Shown here piece by piece: positions 49,516 through 60,639 of a DNA stretch of 64,000 nucleotides (position 1 is its first letter; every line of letters begins with the position of its first letter). Position numbers and translations under genes: made by a program. A model generated the notes under the pieces. That model saw only the letters and a program-made list of their open reading frames with translations, made no database searches and was not told the origin of the DNA. This DNA is from Dicyema japonicum (taxonomy: Eukaryota > Dicyemida > Rhombozoa > Dicyemidae). The stretch covers positions 1,569,591 to 1,633,590 of the forward strand of contig RDEW01000004.1 of NCBI GenBank assembly GCA_011109175.1, in the 5' to 3' direction.

Positions 49516-49734
49516 ATGACTACTAGCTTTATGATTGGTGAAAGCTTTGGTCTTGTTTCTTTTACGAGTATAAAGAAGTGGTGGAAAATATTGGAAGGTC
49601 GAACGAAAAAGGAAGTATTAAATGCACGTAGGATCTGTGATTTTATGTATGCCGCAAATAATAATAGAAAATACTTCAAAAAAATTTATTACGCTTTAGG
49701 TTTAAGAAATGAATATTCTAGCGTCATTATTTAA
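49516..49734 (+). CDS. Small basic hypothetical protein
   Basis: A 72-codon ATG-to-TAA frame (MTTSFMIGESFGLVSFTSIK...), Lys/Arg/Asn-rich, with a weakly hydrophobic N-terminus and AATAAAA overlapping the stop. No family recognised, no intron. It could be a small mitochondrial-type protein or chance in A+T-rich sequence. Confidence 0.35.
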   Translation: MTTSFMIGESFGLVSFTSIKKWWKILEGRTKKEVLNARRICDFMYAANNNRKYFKKIYYALGLRNEYSSVII

Positions 49735-49834
49735 TAAAATTAATCGATTGAAAACCGATTAAAATTTTAATTTTTTTAAATTACTCGATTGATATGTTAA
49801 AAGTAACAATTAATAATTAATTAACACAGCCATT

Positions 49835-50032
49835 CATCCAAAGTGGTCCCCGCAGACATTATCGACGTTGCGTTGACTCTCATGATTGCAACAGAGATCA
49901 AATGGAGAGGCCACCAGGTTTCACGTGCGTCGTGGCTTTTTAGTTTAGCTACAGCGCTCACGACAAAGTTGGATGGGCAACGAGGGTCGACACAAGTAGC
50001 ATCCCAGACAAAAGGCTTCCCCTTTTCGAATT
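49835..50032 (-). mobile_element. Family A RLE retroelement 3' end with internal deletion
   Basis: Minus strand reads KGKPFVWDATCVD, then after a gap KLKSHDARET..., LISVAIMRVNATSIMSAGTT. Compared with 54430-54785 the roughly 150 bases between the endonuclease VWDATCVD motif and the C-terminus are missing. Confidence 0.65.
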
Positions 50033-50126
50033 GAAAATTTTAAATTAAATTAGACTTAATCTATTAATATTAATTTTAAAAAATTGAATTAAAATCGAAA
50101 TAAAATGAAATCAATTACTAGAATGT

Positions 50127-51015
50127 CTAATCAGAATCGGAAGAAAAGTCCGAAGGTTCATTAGTTGAAGTTGGGAATCCATAACGATAGGAATAACCAT
50201 TAGAACTAATAAATAAAAATAAATTACTATTGAAATGAATAACGTTCCATAAGCGGATTCATGCAACCATCATGTTCCTTGAAAAAATAATTTGACAATC
50301 TTACCTTACGTAAGTCGATAATATAAGTTTTCCCCTTTTCATTAGATTTGGATTCTTTAAATAAATTACAATGATACTATCATCAGCGCCTTCTTTGTCA
50401 TCTCCCATTAAATAATAAATGTAGCGTAAACTATCAAGAATTTATTGGTTTTTAAGGTTAATTTCCAAAAAATTATTGTAATTAATAATAATTAAATATA
50501 TTTTACAATTAATCGTTTTTATTTAGATATTCGTTTATTCATATTTAACCATCCAGAGGAGTTCCCCTTTGACGGTACTTCTTTCAAGTCCGAACATGCG
50601 AAGATTGCTGATGGAGGTCCAAATCACCTGAATTTTTCTCATTCTTGCTATGACGGTGGTTTTCTGGTTCAATAAATTTAATTTAATCTAATCTTAATCT
50701 AATTTCTATTGCAGATATTCATCCATATCGTATGAAATTATTTTTTTTCTTGGATGAATTAACTATCAACTCAACTCTTCTTCCCCCATTCAATGGGATA
50801 CTATCGGAACTGCCACATTCCAGTTCCATAAGTTGGTTGAAAGTAGAGATGAACTCCTTGTCAGGCAGCTTGATTTCATGTTTGAGCTCAATTGGAATTA
50901 AGCAAAATGCATGTTTAATTTTACCAATAGGATCGCGATAATTTCGATTAAATTGTCGTCCCAAAAAATTCTCTTCTGAAATAATTTCTACAAATTTAAA
51001 GTCACTTTTTTCCAA
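50127..51015 (-). CDS. Unrecognised multi-exon gene
   Basis: First exon from ATG 51015 encodes IGKIKHAFCLIPIELKHEIK and FNQLMELECGSSDSIPLNGG. A middle exon (about 50625-50545) reads AIFACSDLKEVPSKGNSSG and splices in frame to LRYIYYLMGDDKEGADD (about 50446-50396), then across a 23-nt intron to KSKSNEKGKTYIIDLRK, a 27-nt intron to EHDGCMNPLMERYSFQY, and a 22-nt intron to SNGYSYRYGFPTSTNEPSDF ending FSSDSD before TAG at 50127-50129. Three consecutive 22-27 nt introns with matching phase make it very likely real. The join between the first and middle exons is unresolved. No domain recognised; acidic Ser/Asp tail. Confidence 0.6.
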
Positions 51016-51584
51016 TGGAAATGAAGAAAATACCTCACTTCGGACGCCACCCGTGTGGATGGCTTATCCTCCAACCTTCCACTGACTGCAACTCACCCAG
51101 GATCAGCCTCGGAAAGGGCTGATGCCTTTAAAAAATATTAAAATTTTGATGGAGATTTCATTTTTGAACCAGCCGCTGTAGAAACCTCGGGGAAGGTCAT
51201 TGGAAGCAGATCACTAACTGTCTGTATTGGATCGTTTATTGCCTGTAGGTAGAAAAATATGTAAGTGAAAAGCTGTCTTATTGAGCCCACTGTTTTTTAT
51301 TGATTAATTATTTCCTATAAAAAATTTTAGCAGCAGCACTGCTTGCAGACACATAATAGATTTAGAGTTTATGTCGATATAGTAAAGCCAATATTCAGGT
51401 AATAAACTGATAATGGATTAAGAGTTATCTCTTAATATAGTAAAATCAATATTCAAGTATTAAAATTAATTCTATTCCTGAATTGAGCTAGGTAAGCCCC
51501 AGCTTTGGAAGTTTATACAGTGTTACTAGGAACTACTATGAAATCAGTAGCTATATATGTGCTCGACTTCTGAATATGAATAAT
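51016..51584. other. No gene supported
   Basis: A short G+C-richer patch (51045-51120) may be retroelement; otherwise A+T-rich with no feature. Confidence 0.35.
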
Positions 51585-51675
51585 TAAAAGGGACAACAGC
51601 ACCAAAATTTTGACCAGGAAACTTTTCAGAGAAGGATTCACCAACTCAAAGAAAATTATGAAACTAGTATCAAAG
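51585..51675 (+). pseudogene. Copy of the last exon of the 27-kb coiled-coil gene
   Basis: About 90% identical over 85 bases to 27571-27655 (for example GAAACTTTTCAGAGAAGGAT in both). Several differences are silent (CAT/CAC, CTT/CTC). It has no surrounding exons and is followed immediately by LINE sequence. Confidence 0.75.
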
Positions 51676-51689
51676 GTTCATGGAGAGCA

Positions 51690-51910
51690 TGAAATTTTTT
51701 AATAAAGAATTTAAGCGCCTTATCAACTCCTGCGGTATTCCAGTTTGGAAGCCTAACAATGGCATTTGTTATTCGATCCCGTACATATTCATAACTAAAT
51801 GTGATGGTTACTCTATTCGATTATGCATGGAATAGTTCTCCTTCAAGTAGAAATCTTCAACATTCCACACTAAGTGGAAATCATTTCTAAATGGGTTTTC
51901 CACACGCTTT
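51690..51910 (+). mobile_element. LINE fragment (pre-reverse transcriptase region)
   Basis: MKFFNKEFKRLINSCGIPVW then YSIPYIFITKCDGYSIRL-like coding, followed by stops; fits the region near the start of a reverse transcriptase but is not typed further. Confidence 0.35.
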
Positions 51911-52489
51911 TGTACCGCCTTTGTGCAGACCTAAGTAGAAGAATCTATGATAAAACTCAATTAAGTTACTTTGTTTCCTGTAAATGCATCATACATCATA
52001 GATGGATAGTTTTTTTTATACTAGAATAAACTCAAATACTTTTTACATTTATAAGCTAATGACGTTTTAACATAGATCTTACAAAGGGCGATGCCTTTCC
52101 ATTGATCCCACATCACACATATAAGATTGTTCAACATAGGGTAGGAACTTAAAGTTTTGACCTTACTTTATCTATCATAGAAAAATTTATAAACAGTCTG
52201 CGCGCTATAGAGAAGTAGGGAGATTTTCAATTTTAGAAAAAACTTCAAACTTTCCTTTTAATGGAAATAAAAATGTCATTTTTAATTGTTGGGTACGATT
52301 ATTTTGCTTTGCTCCATTCACACTATGCATACCCCATAGGAGGGGAAAGAAGAGAAATCACTTACGTCATTAGTAAAGGAAAATGTCCACACATTCTTCT
52401 CAAAAAACCTATTGGCAGACTAAGAAAAGCTCACCTACAAATTTCAAAACCATGAGAAGCCAACATCGACTATCTCGGACACTCAGAGA
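51911..52489. other. No clear gene
   Basis: A 64-codon plus-strand frame at 52261-52455 (MEIKMSFLIVGYDYFALLHS) has no recognised relative and no splicing partner found; left unassigned. Confidence 0.3.
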
Positions 52490-54790
52490 TTAAGAAGCGC
52501 GATCCGTCGAAAACTTTCGGAAGGTGGTATTCGTGCTGCGGTGAGGATCCTTGCAGATCAGCAATGTATAATTGAGCCGTCCTAACAGTCCTACGCATCA
52601 CTTGTTGAGCGACACCCAAGTCTTCCCAATGACCACCGGGTTCCCCTTGCCCAGGACAATTACCCAATCTGCTTGTCTCTGAAGAGGACGTAAAAGATGG
52701 GATCCTCTCTTTCGTCCCGAGTAGCAGTGGAGGACTAGATGGGCTCCGTCCGGGTCAATCAAAGATCTCATTGCTCATAACACGGGCAACTCTGGGGTCC
52801 GGCTCGTGTTGGCTATCACCAAACTAATGAACAGGATGCTATCAGGGACACTACCAGAAACAATTCGACACGTAATGTTCTCCGCAAAGTTAATCGCATT
52901 CGACAAGAAGGGAGGTGGAATACGCCCTATTGCAGTCGGAATGGTCTTCCGTCGGTTGGCATCAAAGCTTGTATGCAGAGCAATCCTACCTACGCTGATA
53001 ACACAGCTGCAACCAACCCAAATAGGGGTCGGCACACCGGGGGTTGTGAAGCGGCAGTTCATGCATTCACCGAAAAGAACGTGAACATTCCTCACGTAAT
53101 CGTCAAAATTGACATTAAAAATGCCTTCAACTCGATACGACGTGATACAATTCTGGAGGATTGCTTCACATACTACCCATCAGTGTACAGCTATATTCAT
53201 AGTTCGTACGGAAAACCATCCAGTCTGGTACATGGCCAATATTACATTCCATCGTCTTCTGGAGTCCAACAAGGAGACCCACTGGGGCCCGCCTTGTTCA
53301 GCCTGGGAATTGCCCGTATCACAGGATACTGCTCCACTCCTCTGAGAGTATGGTATTTGGATGATTGCACCATGGGCGGCCATCCGAAGGATGTACTAGA
53401 TTGTTTGAAAAGTCTGATAGTACAATTGGAATCCCTATGCCTAACTCTAAACACCAATAAGTGTGAAGTAACCAATTTTGGATTTCCACAGTCTGAATGG
53501 GATCTGATCCTTGGTATGTTCAGAGAGATCATTCCGAAAGCCACAGAAACCAAATCAGAAGAACTGGAAATACTTGGATGCCCTCTTACTGATGCTGGAA
53601 TCAGTAACACTCTAAGAACAAAAGAACATCAACTAAAAACAACATTCAGACGTCTGGAGATGCTGGACGCACACACCTCCCTATTCCTCCTGAGAAACGC
53701 CTTATCAGCACAGAAACTGAACTACGTTCTTCGGGGGGCACCCTGCTACTTGAAAATGCAACAGCTCGATGCTATCGATTCCCTCTTCCGGAGTACTATT
53801 GAACGTATCACAAATGTGAAATTTGACGACCAAGGGTGGGACCAAGCGACCCTACCCGTTAGCCTGGGCGGACTGGGAATCCTTTCAACGAAAGATCTGG
53901 CTTGCCCTGCTTATCTATCCTCTTTGGGCTCCAGCCGACTGCTGGTCAGGATGATTCTCCAACTCCAAACAGAATCATCTGAAATCACAGAGATGGAGCA
54001 TTTGAAGGGGATGAAGATCGTTACAGGACCATCTGCGAGGATAAATATGAGAGGCTTCTGAACCAATCAAACAAACACAGACGTGCATGTCTAGTCAATG
54101 GAAGATGCGAATCGAGTGGCACATGGATCAATGCACTCCCAGTTGGCAGTGTCGGGACCCATCTTGACGACGATACTGTCCGCATCGGCATCTCCACCAG
54201 ACTTGGACTGGAGATTTGCCGGACCCACAAATTCCGATGTGGCGCAACCGTCGATTGTTATGGACTCCATGCCCTCTCTTGTCGAAGGAGTGCAGGACGA
54301 TTCTCAAGACACAAGGCGATCAACGGAATTGTCAAGCGAGCCCTGGAGTCTGCGGGATACCCAGCCATACTAGAACCTGTTGGTCTGGACAGAGGAGACG
54401 GAAAACGTCCAGACGGGATCACAATTTTCCCATTCGAAGAGGGGAAACCTTTGGTCTGGGACGCTACTTGTGTCGACACGCTTTGCCCGTCCAACATTGT
54501 CGGGGGCGCGGTAGATACACTGTATTCCGCGGAAAAAACGATGATGGCAAAGGAGAAGAAGTACGAAGCGCTACGCGACCGATTCGCGTTTTATCCGATA
54601 GTGGTCGAGACAACTGGAGGAAATAAGTGGAAAATCACTTCGCTTCCTAAAGAAACTTGGACGCTTAGCTACACTAAAAAGCCACGACGCACGTGAGACC
54701 CGGTGGCTACTCCAGTTGATCTCTGTTGCAATCGTGAGAGGCAACGCAACGTCGATAATGTCGGCGGGGTCCACTTTGGATGGATGGCAG
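52490..54790 (+). mobile_element. Family A RLE-type non-LTR retrotransposon, best copy
   Basis: In order: GGIRAAVRILADQQCIIEPS (52530), EEDVKDGILSFVPSSSGGLD (52680), RPIAVGMVFRRLASK (52925), QPTQIGVGTPGG, VIVKIDIKNAFNSIRRD (catalytic Asp, 53098), GVQQGDPLGPALFSLG (53262), VWYLDDCTMGG (catalytic Asp pair, 53346), LNTNKCEVTNFG, LPVSLGGLGILS (53860), LDDDTVRIGISTRLGLEI then RCGATVDCYGLHALSC (zinc-knuckle), [34 protein letters not shown] and KPLVWDATCVD (restriction-like endonuclease), ending LISVAIVRGNATSIMSAG at about 54765. Frame changes occur, e.g. one G short in the G5 run at 53038-53042 and again near 54035. The 5' end is missing. Confidence 0.82.
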
Positions 54791-55395
54791 TTTTAAATAT
54801 GCTTTACTGGGGATAAATTAACTGATTATTTAAATTATATCAGAATATATAATTTATTATTGTTGAACGTGATATCTCTCGCGGAATTCTATAATTTTAA
54901 TGGAAACTTATGCATTCTCAAGAATATAACTACTCAACACCTCGTTTACCCTAGAGAACAATGACAGCTCAAGTCTTCAATGGTCATGAGAACATACGAT
55001 TTTTAATTAGTTCATGCTCGTTATTATTATTATTATTAACCACAGGCATGCAATGGTAAGCCAGCACAAACAGTCATAAATAATTTATCCAAAAAAGGAA
55101 CCAAAGGGAAAACATCTGCTTTGCCGACCAAATCCATCTTCCAATAATTCATTACAGGCTTCCGCTTACGAAGAGAAATGGAGAAAAAAGTCTGTCCTCT
55201 TCCACTTCGTTGCATGTCCTACCGTCGCGGACATCACTTCATTCTTAGGCGGAATAGTTTTCATAATTTAATCTTCACAAGAAAAGTTGGTCAAGGAAAG
55301 GTAGGAAGATCCCTTTCAATTACTGTGTCGTGTAAAAAAATTCATCCCCTCACGGGTGGGATCTGTTTGATAAGAATTGACCTTTGCTGAAAACT
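54791..55395. other. No gene supported
   Basis: A+T-rich; a 70-codon frame at 55178-55390 is unassigned. Confidence 0.35.
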
Positions 55396-55466
55396 CCATC
55401 TTTCGGATTTAAACCCACGACCTTCAGATCCGATGTCATAAGACGTTACGTTTAGCCAGCTCGTAA
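55396..55466 (-). other. tRNA-like sequence, probably a decayed tRNA or tRNA-derived SINE head
   Basis: Minus strand has an A-box-like TGGCTAAACG, the segment GGATCTGAAGGTCGTGGGTT and a B-box-like GGGTTTAAATCC with spacing near that of elongator tRNA-Met. The anticodon stem does not pair cleanly, so no functional tRNA is claimed. Two copies of GCTCGTAATAAAATTTATTA (28-bp period, 55461 and 55489) follow on the plus side. Confidence 0.35.
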
Positions 55467-55515
55467 TAAAATTTATTAATAATTCATGCTCGTAATAAAA
55501 TTTATTAATAATTCT

Positions 55516-56049
55516 ACCTATTTTTAATTTTAGTAAAATAACCTGTAAATAATTTTTATAAAAATTCTTGAATGTTTTTAAATTAGACACGCATTATTTC
55601 GTTTAGATGAAGTGGTCTAATAAAACTTTTCAATGTTTTCAGGATTTAGCAGAAAATCCAGATCTTATAACTGAATCAACAAAACATTTACTAAAAGTTT
55701 CNGAGACCATTGGGAAGTGAACCAGTTAACCACAAGTTAAATTAGCGATGATCAATGAATGACCTAAATTTTGCTAAATATGGTTTTATCTAAGATAGCT
55801 AATGTTGTGATCGGTTTCGTCAAAAGAATCAAATATTATGAAAATTTTAGCGATCAGAAATAATTGTGCAAATCCTTCAGGAATAAGTATGCGACTTTGC
55901 GTTGCTGCAAATCTAAGTTTCTGAGCACATCTCAGAAGGAGCGAAATGGAGAAGGTGGAGATTTATTCTGTCCATCAAGCATTATTACTTAAACATAAAT
56001 AATTTATAAAAATACCTTGTAGTGATAAGTTTAATTCATTAAAAATACT
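55516..56049. other. No gene supported; contains an N
   Basis: Includes the ambiguous base at 55702. It may contain the unrecognised 3' end of the hAT element. Confidence 0.3.
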
Positions 56050-57306
56050 AAATATGTCATATAATATAGTTTAAGCATGAAAATATCGTTGTTAAATAAA
56101 TCGGCAAATTCGGTCGACCAAATATCTCGTAAAGATTAACTAATTGCACTTGACAGCTCGGCAACCCTCTTGATAACCAACGTACTTCAGTATGAAATAA
56201 AAGCACTGAATGATATGTTCCTAATTCTTCACAGAGTATATTAAAAAGTCGATGATTTGTAGCCCTACCTCGAATCAAATTCACAACCTTGATTTTGAAT
56301 CAAGTACATTTTTTAACTCAAATGGCAGAGTTTTTGTAGCGAGTGCATATTTATGAATGACGCAGTGTTTCGTAAAATTACATGTGTTGCTACTTCTTTC
56401 ACCAATGTAACAAAACCAGAACAATGTCCTATCATAGCTGGTGACCAACTTTATCCCAGTGAATACAATTGTCACGTAAGAAGCCAGAAAGCAAATCAGT
56501 TAATTCCAAACAAAATAAAAACTCGTCATGAATAGATTCCATGTCGACAAAACGAACAAATGCAACCAACTGATTTATAGATGTTATATCGGTAGATTCA
56601 TCCAATTGTATACTAATTCTGCATGGGTTTTATTTTCATAACAAGTTGTTCCAAAACATTAAAGACATGTCTCGTATTCGATTAGTAATCGTGTCATTAG
56701 ATAAAAGGTACATTTTTCATTTTTGTGCGGCATCTTTATCGAGAAATATTCTTGCTATTGTCAATGAGGCAGGTTTTATTTAATTTTTTCAGAAGAGTGA
56801 GATACTTTGTTTTTGGCAATAATTAAGGATATCTAAAATAAATGCTTCAATTATTAATAACTATATGAAGCTACCAGACATGGTTTATCTATTAATCTAA
56901 TTCCGAAATTACTATGTTTTCCAGATTTATCATATTTAGTTCTCTTTGCAATAAAACTTTCGACAGTGCCAACATTTTTTGGGTGAGTTTTTTCCTTATG
57001 TCTTTTTAATTGTGACGGTCTTTTTAAATTTTTCTTTTTATGACTTCGCACATCATACACTGCGCTTTATCGACGTTGTCAGATCCAGTATATTGGGTAA
57101 ATCCATATTGGACATAAGAATCAATCCATTTGCGATTAACCATTACAATCAAATAACAAAAAAACACGTGGATTAAAATTAATTAAATATTCTAATGCGA
57201 ATAAATAATAAAAATTAAATAATTTTTTTAGTCATAAAAATTAATTGACCTGAAAATATTTCTGGGGACCACCTAAAATTTTCTGGGGACCACTTAAGAA
57301 ACACTG
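56050..57306 (-). mobile_element. hAT DNA transposon (ZBED5/SCAND3-like transposase), decayed
   Basis: Minus strand from 57040 down: a BED-type finger tail RPSQLKRHKEKTHPK then VESFIAKRTKY and KPCLVASY (about 56870). Further down HCVIHKYALATKTLPFELKN (56375-56310) and NLIRGRATNHRLFNILCEEL then HTEVRWLSRG (56280-56170), the conserved central block of ZBED5-like hAT transposases (HC.IHR.AL..K.LP..L; VRWLSRG). The outer end on the right reads, on the minus strand, CAGTGTTTCTTAAGTGGTCC with a second similar block 21 bases inward. The left end was not found. Stops throughout. Confidence 0.75.
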
Positions 57307-57884
57307 ATCTAATAAATCAATCTTGTAATTGCCATGATCGGTACACGTGTTAATTCTTTACCTAAAGTCTCAAGTTTTTTATTAAGAAAAACACCACGGA
57401 TATTGATCAAAACGAAATAAATTATGGAAAATTAAAAATCTTTATTCACTAGTTTAAATCGAGTGGATCTTCTAAGATAGGATCCTTGGGAGAACATGTC
57501 CTAACATTGTGGATGAATGGCCCATGAATCTTTTTTGAATGGGCATGCTGTTCATATTAAATTAGTATTTCTGAAAATATTCAATTTATAGTCCACTTAA
57601 TTCACGTTTGAAAAAACTATTTTTTTTAAGGATTATTAAGTTTTGATAATTTTTTTTAAATTGCCGCTAATTAATCACTTTATATTTAATTGCCTTTAAA
57701 GTAAGTGTTTGCAAATTTTTTGTAATAACTTTTATAATTGATTATTGGTTTTTATTTTTACAAATTAAAACTATTTTCTGTTTCCTAACATGTGGTCACT
57801 TTTTGTAAAATTACTTTTAACTAAAATCATTAAAAATAATTTAGAAATTTTATTTAATTTTACAAAAATATATTTGCTGATGCA
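57307..57884. other. A+T-rich spacer
   Basis: No supported feature. Confidence 0.35.
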
Positions 57885-58262
57885 GAAAAGTTCCGGAAGA
57901 GTACCACGTCACGCCGTTCTGAAAGATGTTATCGTTCAGACAGGCTTCCCATCACAGCTTGAACCCGTGAGTTTGGATCGAGACACGAAGCTGGAACCTC
58001 CTTTAATCGATTCAGACATTTGGAGCAGCTGTTTCAATAGCTGAAACCCTAAAAATCAAAAAATATTATTGCCTCGGAGACCGGTACTGCTTTACTCCTG
58101 TTGCGGTCGAGTCATCAGGGGCCGTTGGTTTAATGACGGCTGAGTTCTTGCGAGAACTTGGAGAAAAGAGGGATCAACGATAAGAGTTCTGGCTTAGAAG
58201 AAGGATTGGAGTAGCCATACTCCAAAGGGAACTCATCTACACAGCAGGATTCCTCAATTAAC
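57885..58262 (+). mobile_element. Family A RLE retroelement, endonuclease to C-terminus
   Basis: SSGRVPRHAVLKDVIVQTGF then PSQLEPVSLDRD (57890-57985), and in another frame LKIKKYYCLGDRYCFTPVAV then SSGAVGLMTAEFLRELGEKR (58045-58180). Closest to the 33.1-34.2 kb and 14.1-14.4 kb copies. Confidence 0.65.
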
Positions 58263-58264
58263 AT

Positions 58265-58735
58265 TTGTTTCTTTATCAACTTTAAACCCCACTTTGTTTA
58301 ACCAACAATAAAAAATTAATATTTAATAATCAACAACCTTCCTCGCCTGCCTGTTCGCCAGCCTCCTCAGGCAAGTTCGATTCTGCCTTGTCCAATTGAA
58401 TCCTCTGCCCATATGGGATCTCTGGGCTCTGCCTCCTAAACTCCACTGTCATGCTCTCTAGGGTCCGCTTTAATACAGTAGATAGGCCTTGAGATTCCTA
58501 TCTACCCCCAACTGCTTCAGATAACCCTTGTGGTACTTTTTGCAATTTTTTCCCACGTCATTTCTATAGAAATAACAAGGACCTTGCAACCAAGCATCTG
58601 CCCCATCTCGTTTGCAAGCAAGTCATACTTCCTTTTTTCTCCACCTCCACAGCCTGCAAACGGTGTTGAGACGTGATGCCAACCTCTATGATAAGAAATT
58701 GGGTAGACTCCATATTGTGTACCACACAAAATAAA
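58265..58735 (-). mobile_element. Family B RLE retroelement, 3' end
   Basis: Minus strand encodes KRKYDLLANEMGQMLGCKVL and continues to the C-terminal Gln/Glu-rich end; the 3' UTR (GGTTGTTGATTAT...TTATTGTTGGTTAAA) matches 32950-33000. It is strongly 5'-truncated and lies tail to tail with the family A copy at 57885-58262. Confidence 0.8.
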
Positions 58736-59079
58736 ATTAATTCAGACAACGAGTCCTTCTGGCACAAAACAGTTGTTGAAAGAATCTTCCTACCCTCTCC
58801 TTGACAAAATCCGTTGGTGAAGATTTTCCGTTATGAAAGATAATTAAAAAGGAAAAGGGTGCGCCTACCTCTCAACCTCTCAATTGACTATCGGAGGATT
58901 AAATTGGCACAAACAGACATTCTTTTTTGCGTTCCTTCCATAGATTGACAGAGAAATTTTGTGGAACAGTAATACAATTGCCTGACGCTTACAGGTCACT
59001 TTCGATGTCATTGACCCAAGTGATCTTAAGAAAGAGAAAACTTTACATTTCTCGACGATAACCGACTGCGCGTGCAATC
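58736..59079. other. No gene supported
   Basis: No recognisable feature; probably the flank of retroelement copies. Confidence 0.3.
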
Positions 59080-59600
59080 TTGTAAAGAGGCTGATCGCAT
59101 TTTTATATTTTAGAGTTCATGGTGGAATGCATAATGAAGCAGCACGAAGGGTTCAGAAGACCCTCGACATTATGAACCCATGGTTTCTCAAAAACCACAT
59201 GAAAATATCCCCTGGTAAGTCGAGCACTGCGAGTATCTCCTTCTACAAGAAACATACATCTTTCGATCCTAAATTAACTTGAAATGGAGAGCTTATCCCA
59301 GTTAATAAGAACCCATCAATCCTTAAAGTTACATATTACCCGTTGATGATGTTCACACATCATGTGGACACATTAATTTCAAGAGTTCAANCATTTTAAC
59401 CTCTGAATTTTAAGCTTTTATTTCACTGTTCAAATTCGAAGTCGGAGATTTCCTCCTATGTTTTGGCCTATTTGTTTCTAGATGGTCCATTTTCGGAAAA
59501 AAAGGTTTGCATTACCAGCCATCCAGAATAATTATCCCTTTTATTCTCAACGAGTCTGAAATCTAACAAGTGGATTCAATTTTCTTCGCTTTTGCGAACG
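59080..59600 (+). mobile_element. LINE reverse transcriptase thumb fragment
   Basis: VQKTLDIMNPWFLKNHMKIS then PGKSSTASISFYKK and LIPVNKNPSILKVTYYPLMM (about 59145-59350), the post-YADD region (L..W...N.M.I.P.KS). Broken; contains the N at 59391. Confidence 0.55.
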
Positions 59601-60639
59601 ATAACAGATTGCTTCCATCAGTCAGCAGTAGTCCCTCAGTATAACGAGATATTCAACCCTCTACAAATTCTTTAAAGTGAAGAACGGTATGGGTACAGAA
59701 AATCAGTGAGACTTGGATGAACTTTTAAAATTTTGCCGTGTCTTCAATGCGGAATAGTTAAGGTTGAATAAATGCCTAGGATAAATGAAATGATTCCAAA
59801 GACCAAGAGTGAAACCAAACTAACTAATCTCGTGATCCTAACGTGTACCAGTAAACGCTTTATCTAGGCTGGTCGAACCAGAACTCGACTTTAGGGAGCT
59901 TGGATGAAGAGATGGATTTCTTTAAATGCCGGTCTCCAATGTAAGGTAGATTCAATGATGAGATGCTAGAAACAAACTAAATTATTTAGAACATTCTATA
60001 ATTAATAACTGATTTATTTTTATTTACTCCCGGTCTCTTCAAGTGAAGAATACTGGTGTCTAACAAAAACGTCACAGCCATGATCGTACGCTCCCAGAAA
60101 TCTCATGACGATATTTGGTTCTGTAGAGAACTAGTAGGTGGATCCGGACAAGTAAAATGTGACCCGTCTTCAAGAAAATATGATGGTCATATTAGAGAGC
60201 AAATGCGTACTCTAAAAATACGATTATCCAATCCTGTACAGATTTGAATGTAATTTCAAGTGATGACCAGAACGTTCCCACGTCGAAATAGGACGTAGCG
60301 TGTGGAAACCAACCCACAGCTAAATGCGACGTAAGCAACAAAGTTAAACAGTAAGCTACTTAATCAACACTAACCACTACGTTTGGAAGTAGCAATCAAA
60401 CAGAAAAATGATTAAACAGCTCTCTTTAGTTGTACAAAAATTAATTTTAAATATCCAAATTTAGTCACGTGGCCAAGTAACGAGCCAAATTATAGATTTT
60501 AATTTCGAAAATATGTTTTTGAGGGTAAATTATAAATTTTTAGATTTTCTATTATTTTAAATTATTTATTTAATACAACTTGAGTGACGTAAGAAGTTGC
60601 CGTATTTGTTGGTCATAAAGTTCAATATTAATTAATCCT
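59601..60639. other. No clear gene
   Basis: A 63-codon plus-strand frame at 60056-60247 lacks an ATG start and any recognised relative. A CCGGGAGTAAATAAAAATAA motif on the minus strand near 60020 resembles a LINE 3' tail. Confidence 0.3.

Noticed and set aside
50520-50680. Plus-strand frame HPEEFPFDGTSFKSEHAKIA as a gene
   Set aside because: The minus strand of the same bases joins neighbouring exons across phase-consistent tiny introns, so the plus reading is more likely a shadow.
55600-57320. TCTAATAA on both sides as the 8-bp duplication of the hAT element
   Set aside because: The left occurrence (about 55616) is not adjacent to a recognisable inverted terminus, so the match may be chance in A+T-rich sequence.
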